Both the position numbers and the translations under genes were made by a program. Below the pieces are notes generated by a model. The model was not told where the DNA came from. It was given only the letters and a program-made list of their open reading frames with translations, and searched no databases. From the NCBI RefSeq assembly GCF_003610495.1, contig NZ_RAPK01000010.1, positions 62,001-126,000 on the forward strand: a DNA stretch of 64,000 bases. The letters run 5' to 3'. This document shows positions 25,332 through 32,964 of this stretch, one piece after another; position 1 is the first letter of the stretch; every line of letters starts with the position of its first letter. Origin of the DNA: Sinobaca qinghaiensis (GTDB lineage Bacteria > Bacillota > Bacilli > Bacillales > Marinococcaceae).

Positions 25332-25431
25332 GTTCTTTTTAAAGAATTAAAAACATTATATAACGAAAAAAGGGATTTGAAAACACCTAAATGAAAGAAA
25401 AACACATTTTAACGAACATTTTTTGTTCTTT
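25332..25431. promoter_or_regulatory. Candidate SinR operator sites
   Basis: Two GTTCTTT motifs (25332-25338 and 25425-25431) equal the B. subtilis SinR consensus GTTCTYT. Each has an inverted partner: AAAGAAT at 25341-25347 and AACGAAC at 25411-25417. They lie upstream of the 82-residue gene and downstream of sinR. Confidence 0.55.
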
Positions 25432-25457
25432 ATATAGAAAAAAAACAAAAAATAAAA

Positions 25458-25484
25458 AAGGATCAGGTAAAAAAGATCCTTTTT
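25458..25484 (-). terminator. Intrinsic terminator of sinR
   Basis: Minus-strand AAAGGATC / GATCCTTT stem followed by a T-rich run, immediately after the stop codon at 25486. Confidence 0.82.
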
Positions 25485-25485
25485 G

Positions 25486-25809
25486 TTAATTTTTAATCCT
25501 CCACTTATTAAATTCAAGAAATTCTTTAAACTGATCTTTGGAAACTCCTGAATTCATTGCTTCTTCTACTATTTCCAACCACTCATTATCAAGATCATCT
25601 TCATTGATGTCCGTTTGTTCCTTAATTAAAAGATCAACGGATATGTTTAATACCTTAGCAATCTTTTCTAAAAACTGGATCGAAGGATTTGTTTGAATAT
25701 CCCTTTCCAATGCACTAAGATACGACTTCGCTACTCCGGCCTGATTCGCCAGTTCTGTTAACGACAAGCCCCGGTCTTTTCGAAGCTGTTTCACCCTTTC
25801 ACCAATCAT
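25486..25809 (-). CDS. sinR: SinR-like XRE family regulator (copy 1)
   Basis: 107 residues, close to SinR's 111. The N-terminal helix-turn-helix is IGERVKQLRKDRGLSLTELA ... AKSYLSALERDIQTNPS (2-45); a linker with DLLIKEQ leads to the C-terminal SinI/SinR interaction helices DNEWLEIVEEAMNSGVSKDQ (about 74-93) and FKEFLEFNKWRIKN. SinR is the tetrameric master repressor of biofilm matrix genes and is neutralised by SinI. The order sinI then sinR on one strand matches B. subtilis. A terminator lies between them, and TATAAT near 25851 suggests a separate sinR promoter. Confidence 0.92.
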   Translation of the reverse strand: MIGERVKQLRKDRGLSLTELANQAGVAKSYLSALERDIQTNPSIQFLEKIAKVLNISVDLLIKEQTDINEDDLDNEWLEIVEEAMNSGVSKDQFKEFLEFNKWRIKN

Positions 25810-25946
25810 CGCTTGAACCCCTTTGTATACTGTAATTTATTGTTTGTCGTTATTATAACATATAACGAATTGGAGTATGTTATAGTGAACGAATTTTTTT
25901 AAACTGCATAATTATGCCTATACTTATATTTACATATATTAAAAAA

Positions 25947-25974
25947 ATAAGCCATATGAATTGGCTTATTTTTT
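25947..25974. terminator. Terminator after sinI copy 1
   Basis: AATAAGCC and GGCTTATT arms with a 9-base loop and A/T runs on both sides, just past the sinI stop at 25980. Confidence 0.85.
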
Positions 25975-25979
25975 CTTGA

Positions 25980-26102
25980 TTATTTGGTTTGTCTTAAGAA
26001 TTCTTTAACCTCACTAGGGGTTAAACCAGCTTCTTTAGCTTCCACCATTAGAGATAACCAATCTTGATCAAGCTTTTGTACTTTTGGAATTACTAGTTCC
26101 AT
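25980..26102 (-). CDS. sinI: SinI-like antirepressor (copy 1) behind a GEMM riboswitch
   Basis: A 40-residue protein starting at ATG 26102 behind GGTGAGGG. Residues 11-39 (DQDWLSLMVEAKEAGLTPSE, then VKEFLRQTK) align with SinI's helical SinR-binding segment (W-x-LM-x-EAKEA-x-(I/L)-(S/T)-P-E/S-E), and with the C-terminal helices of the SinR-like protein next door. SinI binds SinR one to one and dissolves its tetramer. The upstream 26130-26213 RNA matches the GEMM-I cyclic dinucleotide riboswitch, so production of the antirepressor is probably controlled by a second messenger. Confidence 0.88.
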   Translation of the reverse strand: MELVIPKVQKLDQDWLSLMVEAKEAGLTPSEVKEFLRQTK

Positions 26103-26133
26103 CAACCCTCACCCGCCTTTAGGAAATTTCCCC

Positions 26134-26213
26134 AGGCAGTTCAGCCGTCTTAGCAGTTATAGCCTTAGACCTGTAACTTTGCGAGACTGCCTTTCAGCAG
26201 CTTTGCCTTTTTC
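26134..26213 (-). promoter_or_regulatory. GEMM-I (cyclic-di-GMP class I type) riboswitch before sinI copy 1
   Basis: Minus-strand RNA has the family's conserved parts in order: AAAGGCAAAG (5' P1 strand and J1/2), a GAAA tetraloop on a short stem, CGCAAAG, ACAGGTCTAAGG (tetraloop receptor side), then GACGGCTGAACTGCC closing P1. This is the GEMM-I layout, whose members bind c-di-GMP (most) or 3',3'-cGAMP (a subset). No terminator follows; a second AAAGGC lies just before the ribosome binding site, suggesting translational control. Assigned by eye, not by covariance search. Confidence 0.78.
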
Positions 26214-26301
26214 TGAAGGTTGCTTGTTAGTGTTTTTATTTTACTACATATTTTGTAAAATAGGTGATATATTCCTAAAAGAATTATTATCAGAATTTTC
26301 T

Positions 26302-27210
26302 TTATTCATTATTCTCCTGTAGTATTTCCCCAAATAGAAATGGTATCTTTTTTTCCAGTACTTTTATGTGAACGGGAGTTTCTTCATACACTTCTCCGTC
26401 CGTATCTGCTTTCATCGTGTTTGCCGTTTCTAACTCCACTTCAGCGGCCTGGATATACTCAATGGAGCTTTGCTCCAGGTTATACATAAATGGATTTTTG
26501 GAATTAAAAAACTCTTTCAAAAGCGGAGCTCCGCTCTCTTTTATAATATATACATCAATCAGCCCGTCATTCAGCGATATCTGATCTCCCGGAAGACGGT
26601 TTGTGCCGATAAAATGTCCGTTGGCCAATAGAATCATCACTGCCTCATCCTTGTATTCTTTTCCATCTGCTTTTAACGTAAAGGCAAAGGGCGATGCATT
26701 GTTAAACGTTTGGAGTGCGCTGATAAAATAGCTGACTTTCCCAAGCATCCCTTTCAGCTGGTCATCAATATTTTCAGAAGTTTCCGCAATCAGGCCGACT
26801 CCATAAAAATTGGAAAAGTAGCGGTCGTTCATTTTCCCAATGTCAACATACTGTATATGATTTTGCTCCACCACAGCTGCAGCTTTTTTTAAATTCTGCG
26901 GAATCATAAGCGATCGTGAAAAGTCATTACAGGTTCCCGTAGGCAGAATACCCGTAACTGGCGGATCATCCAGAGAGGAAAGGCCATTAATGGCTTCGTG
27001 TACCGTACCATCGCCGCCCATGATCATTACAATATCGTAGCGGTCCCCCTGCTCACGGCAGAGTTGTTCTGTATGCCCCTTCTCCTGGGTAAAAGTAATC
27101 GTAAGTTCTTTAGTCTGCAGAGCCAGAGTACTGATCGTAGCATCCAGATTTTTTTGAATTTCGTTATTGCCGGACGCTCCGTTAATCAATAACCACATTT
27201 TTTCGTACAT
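26302..27210 (-). CDS. Diacylglycerol/lipid kinase family protein (DagK/YegS type)
   Basis: 302 residues from ATG 27210; GGATGAGG lies about 10 bases upstream, while the in-frame ATG 27219 overlaps it. The diacylglycerol kinase catalytic domain is clear: INGASGN near residue 9-15, the MMGGDGTVHEAINGL nucleotide-binding loop near 60-75, TGTCNDFSRSL near 90-100, and a C-terminal beta domain with DG(L/I)IDVYII. Such enzymes phosphorylate diacylglycerol or other lipids at the membrane with ATP; B. subtilis has DgkB, BmrU and YtlR. Which paralogue this is cannot be decided. Single gene. Confidence 0.88.
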   Translation of the reverse strand: MYEKMWLLINGASGNNEIQKNLDATISTLALQTKELTITFTQEKGHTEQLCREQGDRYDIVMIMGGDGTVHEAINGLSSLDDPPVTGILPTGTCNDFSRSLMIPQNLKKAAAVVEQNHIQYVDIGKMNDRYFSNFYGVGLIAETSENIDDQLKGMLGKVSYFISALQTFNNASPFAFTLKADGKEYKDEAVMILLANGHFIGTNRLPGDQISLNDGLIDVYIIKESGAPLLKEFFNSKNPFMYNLEQSSIEYIQAAEVELETANTMKADTDGEVYEETPVHIKVLEKKIPFLFGEILQENNE

Positions 27211-27286
27211 GCTTATCATTCCTCATCCTGTAACTTTCTTACCCATACTCTATACCCTATTATGTCATATTACATGCTTTAAAAAA

Positions 27287-27314
27287 AACCTCCGCCGAAA
27301 GTACAGGCAGAGGC
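27287..27314 (-). terminator. Terminator of the DUF2325 operon
   Basis: Minus-strand CCTCTGCC / GGCGGAGG stem (one mismatch) with a 9-base loop followed by eight T, just past the stop at 27322. Confidence 0.8.
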
Positions 27315-27321
27315 TGATTCA

Positions 27322-27807
27322 TTATTTTAGATAGGAAGACAGGGAATGACGGTATTCGTTCATGGAATACTGCATTTGTCTGCTGTCCAGCATATATAGT
27401 CTCCAGTTTTTATTCGGGTACAGATTCTGCATAATAGAAGCCGCCTGCTTCATCTGCTGTTCAGGAAAGCCGTCTGCGACAGCGTAAGCTGTAATATATC
27501 CGGCTTTTCCCGCCTCGATTCCACAGATTATAAACAGTCCGTCTTTCTTTATTTCCTGCTGTTCTTCCAGCTTTTCCGCCAAGTGCTGTATTTCTCCCAG
27601 ACGCTGCTGCAGAAGTTTCAGCCCGAGGATGAATTCTTTTACATTTGTAAATTGATTAGGGTCAATGTATTTCCAGCGGCGCTTTATAGCCAGGGAGAGT
27701 CCTTCCCCATCACTAAGCTGCCTGTATGCGATATTCCGGAGTATATAAATCGTGAAATCAAATATAGAAGAAGATTTTCTTAATACATATTCCTGTTGAT
27801 CTTTCAC
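27322..27807 (-). CDS. Hypothetical protein, partner of DUF2325
   Basis: 161 residues, soluble, helical in the first two thirds (LLQQRLGEIQHLAEKLEEQQ is a likely coiled coil near 65-85), with a short mixed alpha/beta stretch GLFIICGIEAGKAGYITAYA after it. I do not recognise the family. The gene starts 15 bases after the DUF2325 stop, behind AGGAGG, so the two are almost certainly co-expressed under the tandem Fur boxes upstream. A role in iron or haem stress is therefore plausible but is inferred only from position. Confidence 0.65.
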   Translation of the reverse strand: MKDQQEYVLRKSSSIFDFTIYILRNIAYRQLSDGEGLSLAIKRRWKYIDPNQFTNVKEFILGLKLLQQRLGEIQHLAEKLEEQQEIKKDGLFIICGIEAGKAGYITAYAVADGFPEQQMKQAASIMQNLYPNKNWRLYMLDSRQMQYSMNEYRHSLSSYLK

Positions 27808-27822
27808 AAATCCCGCCTCCTG

Positions 27823-28143
27823 TTATCTGGCTTTTTCCAGCAATGGACACTGTTCACACACTTCATTACAGGCCGACAACGCTTTATAGATAGAACACCA
27901 GGAGCGTTTGGCATAGCAGACAGGAATTGCTTTTTCTTTTGCTCTTTCTTTAAGCTTGCTGCTCACATTGTGATTTATAAAATCTGTAAGGACTAATACC
28001 AGTTCTATGTTTTCCGGGATTTCGCGGTGTACCATTTTTACTTTTCTTCCGCTTATGTGCATAATGTCTGAAAATCCCAGTTCATTTAATCGATCCGGGA
28101 TGGCACCCAGCTTATCTGCTCCTACTATTAACAAAGAATTCAT
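27823..28143 (-). CDS. DUF2325 domain protein, Fur-regulated
   Basis: 106 residues from ATG 28143, with GGGAGGG 7 bases upstream. DUF2325 signature: SLLIVGADKLGAIPDRLNEL at the N-terminus, then HISGRK, a VLTDFINHNVSSKLKE segment and AKEKAIPVCYAKRSW. The C-terminus adds CSIYKALSACNEVCEQCP, giving a cysteine cluster (C-x7-C-x3-C-x2-C) that could hold a metal or cluster. The function of DUF2325 is not established. Two Fur-like boxes immediately upstream indicate induction under iron limitation. Confidence 0.82.
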   Translation of the reverse strand: MNSLLIVGADKLGAIPDRLNELGFSDIMHISGRKVKMVHREIPENIELVLVLTDFINHNVSSKLKERAKEKAIPVCYAKRSWCSIYKALSACNEVCEQCPLLEKAR

Positions 28144-28164
28144 CTGAAGCCCTCCCATTCTCAA

Positions 28165-28215
28165 TGAAAATCATTCTCATTCAATACAACATAAGTGTAT
28201 TGAAAACCATTCTCA
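28165..28215. promoter_or_regulatory. Tandem Fur boxes between DUF2325 operon and yjlB
   Basis: TGAAAATCATTCTCA (28165-28179) and TGAAAACCATTCTCA (28201-28215) each resemble TGATAATNATTATCA, with 2 and 3 mismatches. They are 36 bp apart, on the same side of the helix within about half a turn, in a divergent region serving DUF2325 (minus) and possibly the cupin gene (plus). Confidence 0.75.
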
Positions 28216-28301
28216 ATGTCAAATGTTTTTAATTTTAAAAAAAATGGGAATAGACGAATATAAAAGCATTTACACAATAACAATAGATATGGAGGTAAAA
28301 A

Positions 28302-28808
28302 ATGATTAACAAGCAGCCAGACCGCGTCCAAAGGCTATTTTTCGATGATAATGGGAAAATACCAAACAACCCGACCCTTCCTGCACTTCTTTATTCTGTA
28401 AAAGAGCATCACCTGCATGAACTAGAACAAACTTTCCGCAGCAATGGATGGGAGAGCACCTGGTATGGAAGTATATTTACGTATCATCATTTTCACAGCA
28501 ACAGTCATGAAGCCCTGGCTGTAATCAGAGGCAGTGCTTCTCTGCATCTGGGAGGACCGCAGGGAGAAGTTATTTCTGTTACGAGCGGAGATATACTTCT
28601 TCTGCCGGCCGGCGTCGGCCATAAGCTTCTGGATTCCGATGACATCTTTCAAGTAATGGGAGCATACCCTCATACCCGGGAAATAGACCTTTATACTGGA
28701 GATGAAAACAATCATGAGGTAGTATGTAGAAATATTCACCATGTAGAGCTTCCCCGGCTGGATCCTTTTTACGGCGAAGCCGGTCCTCTGCAAAACTATT
28801 GGAAATAA
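28302..28808 (+). CDS. yjlB: Cupin domain protein (YjlB-like)
   Basis: 168 residues; ATGGAGG lies 7 bases before ATG 28302. The single cupin barrel has HHFHSNSHEAL near residues 62-72 (metal-binding His and Glu) and a later LPAGVGHKLL near 106-115. Length and the ending PFYGEAGPL match the YjlB family of Bacilli, of unknown function. The next gene, a medium-chain reductase, starts 16 bases downstream and so is co-transcribed. Tandem Fur-like boxes lie about 90 bases upstream and may also affect this gene. Confidence 0.85.
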   Translation: MINKQPDRVQRLFFDDNGKIPNNPTLPALLYSVKEHHLHELEQTFRSNGWESTWYGSIFTYHHFHSNSHEALAVIRGSASLHLGGPQGEVISVTSGDILLLPAGVGHKLLDSDDIFQVMGAYPHTREIDLYTGDENNHEVVCRNIHHVELPRLDPFYGEAGPLQNYWK

Positions 28809-28824
28809 AGGAGACATTTCAACT

Positions 28825-29832
28825 ATGGCACCATCAGCTCATTATCAAATACTGCTCGCAGAACGTCCGGAAGGAACTCCTACAAGAGATACCTTTCATT
28901 TTGACAGAGTATCCACCGCTTCCCCTTCTTCAGGCGAAGTGCTGTTAAAGACTTTGTATTTATCCGTTGACCCTTACATGCGCGGCCGGATGAACGAAGG
29001 CAAATCCTATGTCCCGCCATTTGAACTTCATGAACCTATCTCAGGAGGCGGCATCGGTGAAGTTGTGGAAAGCCAGTCTTCTTCATTGAAAGAAGGAGAT
29101 ATTGTCATCGGTAATTTGAACTGGGAGGAATATCCTGTCGTTTCTGCGGATGCGGTTCGTAAAATCGATCCATCCCTGGCTCCTGTTTCCACTCATCTCG
29201 GTATTCTCGGAATGCCCGGCCTGACTGCATATTTTGGTATTAATGATATCTGCCGTCCTAAAGAGGGAGAAACGGTAGTAGTATCCGGGGCTGCAGGCGC
29301 AGTTGGTTCAGCTGCCGGCCAGATCGCTAAAATATATGGAGCCCGCGTAGTTGGGATAGCCGGTACGGACGAAAAAGTCCGCTATCTGAAAGAGGAGCTT
29401 CATTTTGATGAAGTTATTCAGTACAATACAGTGGAAGATATGGGAGCAGCTCTGCAGGAAGCCTGTCCTGACGGCGTAGATGCATATTTTGATAACGTTG
29501 GCGGCCCTATTTCAGAAGCACTTTATCCCCTGTTAAATAAGTACGCCCGTATTGCTCAGTGTGGTGCTATTTCCACCTATAATTCCACTGGAGAAGATGT
29601 GGGACCAAGAGTACAGCAGTACCTTGTAAAAGCAAGCGCCCTTATGCAGGGATTTATTGTTGGTGACTTTTCCAGCCGTTTCCAGGAAGGCTCGGAAAAG
29701 CTGGCTGAATGGCTTCAGCAGGGGTCGATTACCTACCGCGAAAATGTGGTAGAAGGGTTCCAGCAGACGCCCGATGCCTTTATTGGTTTATTTAAAGGAG
29801 AAAATCTTGGAAAACAAATTGTGAAAATCTAA
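28825..29832 (+). CDS. yfmJ: NADP-dependent zinc-less oxidoreductase (YfmJ/CurA type)
   Basis: 335 residues of the medium-chain dehydrogenase/reductase family, leukotriene B4 12-hydroxydehydrogenase-like branch. LYLSVDPYMRGRM near residues 45-57 is the branch hallmark, and GAAGAVGSAAGQIAKI near 156-171 is the NADPH-binding loop; catalytic zinc ligands are lacking. Members reduce the double bond of alpha,beta-unsaturated ketones and aldehydes such as curcumin or 4-hydroxynonenal products. Behind yjlB in one unit, closed by a terminator. Confidence 0.9.
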   Translation: MAPSAHYQILLAERPEGTPTRDTFHFDRVSTASPSSGEVLLKTLYLSVDPYMRGRMNEGKSYVPPFELHEPISGGGIGEVVESQSSSLKEGDIVIGNLNWEEYPVVSADAVRKIDPSLAPVSTHLGILGMPGLTAYFGINDICRPKEGETVVVSGAAGAVGSAAGQIAKIYGARVVGIAGTDEKVRYLKEELHFDEVIQYNTVEDMGAALQEACPDGVDAYFDNVGGPISEALYPLLNKYARIAQCGAISTYNSTGEDVGPRVQQYLVKASALMQGFIVGDFSSRFQEGSEKLAEWLQQGSITYRENVVEGFQQTPDAFIGLFKGENLGKQIVKI

Positions 29833-29846
29833 AATAGCGCAGCGTC

Positions 29847-29885
29847 AAAAGGAGAAACCCCAAATGCGGGTTTCTCCTTTTTATT
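29847..29885. terminator. Bidirectional intrinsic terminator
   Basis: AAAAGGAGAAACCC and its complement with a 7-base loop, T-run at the end; separates yfmJ from the convergent DHQS-II-like gene. Confidence 0.92.
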
Positions 29886-30423
29886 TTTCTTCTATATATT
29901 CTTCTATCTGTCTGCCTAGATGCCGGCCTGGTGTATCTGAGAAGCCCTGGACTTTATCTCCCGGTTTTAAATCAATGACAGACACTCTTTCTCCTGACTC
30001 TCTCATTAAACAGACGCTGTCTGCCTGCTGGAGTACTGCTGTTATTTTCTTATTTTCAATAAATCCGGCTACATGGAGAAGGGGGCGGTGTTCCCATTTT
30101 GCCCGGCCGACAATTTTCCGGGACCATTCTTTTCCATCAAATATATCAATGGAACTGCCTCCCTGTATTTCCGATGCATACACCGTATTATCTTTTTCCC
30201 GGATATAGTGATGGATGCCCCCGGCGTTTACCCGAAATACTCTCGGAGGATAGGTTTCTGTTGCATTATTTTCTGAAAGCACATGAAAATAGCCGCTTCC
30301 GGTGCTGCCTATAAGCAGCCCTTCGGTTGGAGACAAGTGATCTGCTGTATCGATACAGACCCTTGTTCCCGTTCCTGCTTCTGTTATTTCATGGATAGTA
30401 ATCACTGCTTTGTCTTCAGCCAT
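29881..30423 (-). CDS. 3-dehydroquinate synthase II-like protein, half length
   Basis: 180 residues resembling the C-terminal half of archaeal-type 3-dehydroquinate synthase II (PF01959-like): LIGSTGSGYFHVLSEN, PPRVFRVNAGGIHHY, GRAKWEHRPLL and VLQQADSVCL all recall conserved stretches of that family, as does the end SVIDLKPGDKV. Full enzymes have about 320-380 residues, with an N-terminal lysine-bearing barrel that is missing here. No room exists upstream, since the HxlR gene ends 3 bases before this start. In archaea the enzyme converts amino-dideoxy-ketohexulosonate products to DHQ; a half protein may do something else. The function is unresolved. Confidence 0.7.
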   Translation of the reverse strand: MAEDKAVITIHEITEAGTGTRVCIDTADHLSPTEGLLIGSTGSGYFHVLSENNATETYPPRVFRVNAGGIHHYIREKDNTVYASEIQGGSSIDIFDGKEWSRKIVGRAKWEHRPLLHVAGFIENKKITAVLQQADSVCLMRESGERVSVIDLKPGDKVQGFSDTPGRHLGRQIEEYIEEK

Positions 30424-30426
30424 TTC

Positions 30427-30756
30427 CTACTTCACTTCTTCCTGTTTACGCTGCCGGTGCTTTCTTCCCCAGTCTTCCATATGGTGCAGCAGTTCTTTGA
30501 TGGATTCCCCGTATTCTGTAAGAGTATACTCCACACGTGGAGGTACAACAGGGTAGGATGTCCGCTTGACCAGCTCATCTCGTTCCAATTCTTTGAGCTG
30601 TTTGATTAGTGTCTGGTGGTTAATGTTCGGAAGGCGTTTTTTAATTTCATTGAAACGAAGCGTTGTTCCCATTAACTCCATTAAAATAACAGCTTTCCAT
30701 TTCCCGCAGACAACCTCCAGCGTTTCTTTTATATCTTCAGGCGTTGTCTCATTCAT
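30427..30756 (-). CDS. HxlR family transcriptional regulator
   Basis: 109 residues from ATG 30756, with GGGGAG 7 bases upstream (frame open to 30777). Winged-helix HxlR signature: GKWKAVILMEL near 18-28, RFNEIKKRLPNINHQTL near 34-50, and VEYTLTEYGESI near 81-92. HxlR proteins are small dimeric regulators, often sensing aldehydes, quinones or thiol stress; this one lacks the N-terminal CPV cysteine. It precedes the DHQS-II-like gene by 3 bases, which makes that gene its probable co-regulated partner. Confidence 0.88.
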   Translation of the reverse strand: MNETTPEDIKETLEVVCGKWKAVILMELMGTTLRFNEIKKRLPNINHQTLIKQLKELERDELVKRTSYPVVPPRVEYTLTEYGESIKELLHHMEDWGRKHRQRKQEEVK

Positions 30757-30881
30757 TTGTTTTCTCCCCAGTCTCATTTAGTTTTCTTCAGCAGGAACCG
30801 TCCATTCCTATTAATATATATAATATTAATATCCTTTTTGAAGGACATATAAACCTTTGCTGAAGCGGGAGTTAACGTTTT

Positions 30882-32222
30882 TCAGCCGGGGAAATAGAAA
30901 ATGAATGAAGCGCCCTCCCCCGGTTTACTTTCCACTTTTATTTTTCCGTCAAGAACCTGGGATAATCGGAAAGCAATTGAAAGTCCCAGTCCGGTTCCAC
31001 CTGTTTTTCTGCTCCGGGCTTTATCCACGCGGTAGAAACGGTCAAAGATCTTCGACTGTTCTTCTTTGCTTAGACCTTCACCAAAGTCTGTGACCTTGAT
31101 AAAAGAGGATTTTCCGCCCTGCACTTCAATAATCACTTTATCTTCACTATATTTTAAAGCATTGTCGAGCAGGATATACAACAGCTGCTTTACTTTGTCT
31201 TTATCCGTTACTGCTTCCATATCTTCTGCTGCCTTTACGAGAATCTCCCGGTCATATGTTTTGCTGAAGGCGTGGGAAGCTTCTTCCGCCAGAGCGGACA
31301 GATCTACTGTCTGTTTTTTTATTTCTTTCATGGACTCATCCCTCGCAAGTGTCAGCATCTGCTCTGTTATGCTCCTCATTCTCTCTGACTCGGACAGGAT
31401 GGCATCCACTGCTTCCTCACGGACTTCCGGCTTTTCTTTTCCCCATCTTTTCAGCAGGCCTGCATAGCTTGCAATAATCGAGAGGGGGGTTTTTAATTCG
31501 TGGGAGGCATCAGACACAAATTGATTTTGTTTTTCAAAGTTGCTCTCCAGCCGTTCCATCATATGATTAAATGTATCTCCCATTTCATAAAGCTCGTCTT
31601 TGGAATTCCCTTTCAACGAGAGCTTTTTTAGCTCTCCCCGCTGCTGTATATCTTTCATTGTGCCGATCAGTTCCAGAATAGGACGCAGGAGCAGATTACC
31701 AAGCAGACGTCCTCCAATAATTGTCGGGATCAGGATTAAAAGCGTAGCGATTAACAATGCAATACGAAGAAACGTCATATTTTCCTCAAGTGCCTGCATA
31801 TGTTCAGTCACTTCAAGCGTTACGATACTTCCATCCTCCCAAATAATCGGTTTTTCCACCGCCGCGTATCGTTCCCCGCCTTCTGATTGAAAAGTACGCT
31901 GCGATTCGCCGGTCGAATATTCCGCCGGAAGCTGCCGAAAACGGTCTTCCGTCGTTTGGATGGATAAAACCTCATTTTCGCCAATAATGCGGATCATTCC
32001 GTTGGCAGGCAGAAACGCCTGCAGCAGCGCTTCGGATTCGGCAGTGTTCCCCTCTGTGGATCGCAGGGATTCTGTGATGGATTCAGATTGATTCTGCAGT
32101 CTTTCTACTTCCGCATTGACTGACAGCCGATCGAATAATAAGTAAATAGATATGTTTACAATAATGACGATAAGAAGCATCCAAATTGTAGCAAACAGCT
32201 GTATTTTTGTTTTAAGCTTCAT
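30882..32222 (-). CDS. Sensor histidine kinase (ArlS/YkoH-like)
   Basis: 446 residues. Two membrane helices (about 10-30 and 150-172) flank an acidic extracytoplasmic sensor domain of about 120 residues. A HAMP domain follows, then the phospho-accepting His241 in SDASHELKTP, and the ATPase domain with N box LLDNALKYSED, G1 VTDFGEGLS and G2 GGTGLGLSI. It matches the ArlS/YkoH type of Bacillota. Its ATG overlaps the response regulator's end by 11 bases, so the two form one operon. The stimulus is unknown. Confidence 0.92.
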   Translation of the reverse strand: MKLKTKIQLFATIWMLLIVIIVNISIYLLFDRLSVNAEVERLQNQSESITESLRSTEGNTAESEALLQAFLPANGMIRIIGENEVLSIQTTEDRFRQLPAEYSTGESQRTFQSEGGERYAAVEKPIIWEDGSIVTLEVTEHMQALEENMTFLRIALLIATLLILIPTIIGGRLLGNLLLRPILELIGTMKDIQQRGELKKLSLKGNSKDELYEMGDTFNHMMERLESNFEKQNQFVSDASHELKTPLSIIASYAGLLKRWGKEKPEVREEAVDAILSESERMRSITEQMLTLARDESMKEIKKQTVDLSALAEEASHAFSKTYDREILVKAAEDMEAVTDKDKVKQLLYILLDNALKYSEDKVIIEVQGGKSSFIKVTDFGEGLSKEEQSKIFDRFYRVDKARSRKTGGTGLGLSIAFRLSQVLDGKIKVESKPGEGASFIFYFPG

Positions 32223-32910
32223 GACTGTTTCCTTTGATGGAATAGCCGACCCCGCGGATCGTATGAATCAGCTGCACAGGAAAAGGTTTATCGACTTTCT
32301 GCCGCAGATAGCGGATGTAGACATCCACTACGTTCGTATCGCCGTAATAATCAAATCCCCATACCTGTTCGAGCAGCTGGTCTCTCGTCAGAACAATATT
32401 ATTATTTTTCATCATATACACGAGCAGATCAAACTCTCTCGGCGTCAGCTCTACTCCTAATCCCGCACGGTTTACTTCGCGATTATCAATATTCACCGTT
32501 AGATCTTCAACTTCTACTACGTTTTGTTTTCTTTCCTGCCTGCTGTTTTCAGCGTAACGCAGCTGCGCCCGGATTCTTGCCAGCAGCTCCTCAATTTGGA
32601 AAGGCTTTGTCATATAGTCATTAGCCCCGAGATCGAGCCCGCTTACTTTATCCGGTGTCTGATCCCGTGCGGTAAGAAGGATAACCGGCGTCCCATTATT
32701 TTCACGGCGGAACCGGCGCAGAATCTCCATTCCATTTAAGCCTGGAAGCATTACATCAAGCAGTATCAAATCCCAGTCTTTCTCCTTAGCGCGTTCCAGA
32801 CCTCTCAGGCCGTCGTGAACGATTTCTGTCTTATACCCTTCGTACTCCAGTTCCAGGCTTGTTACCCGAGCAAGCTTTTCTTCATCCTCTATAATAAGAA
32901 TCTCCTGCAT
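32212..32910 (-). CDS. OmpR-family response regulator (ArlR/YkoG-like)
   Basis: 232 residues. Receiver domain with acidic pocket Glu8/Asp9, phospho-acceptor Asp52 (LLLDVMLPG), Thr near 80 and Lys in the MTKPF motif near 101. The C-terminal winged helix has ELTPREFDLLVYMMKN and the recognition stretch NVVDVYIRYLRQKVD. ArlR/YkoG-type regulators activate transcription upon phosphorylation by the cognate kinase, encoded just downstream. No targets can be named, although TerC/YkoY lies immediately upstream on the same strand behind its own terminator. Confidence 0.93.
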   Translation of the reverse strand: MQEILIIEDEEKLARVTSLELEYEGYKTEIVHDGLRGLERAKEKDWDLILLDVMLPGLNGMEILRRFRRENNGTPVILLTARDQTPDKVSGLDLGANDYMTKPFQIEELLARIRAQLRYAENSRQERKQNVVEVEDLTVNIDNREVNRAGLGVELTPREFDLLVYMMKNNNIVLTRDQLLEQVWGFDYYGDTNVVDVYIRYLRQKVDKPFPVQLIHTIRGVGYSIKGNSHEA

Positions 32911-32964
32911 GCCGCGCCCCCTCTCTCTTCTGCTGTTCTCTTACAGCTTATCCAATTTCTTATT

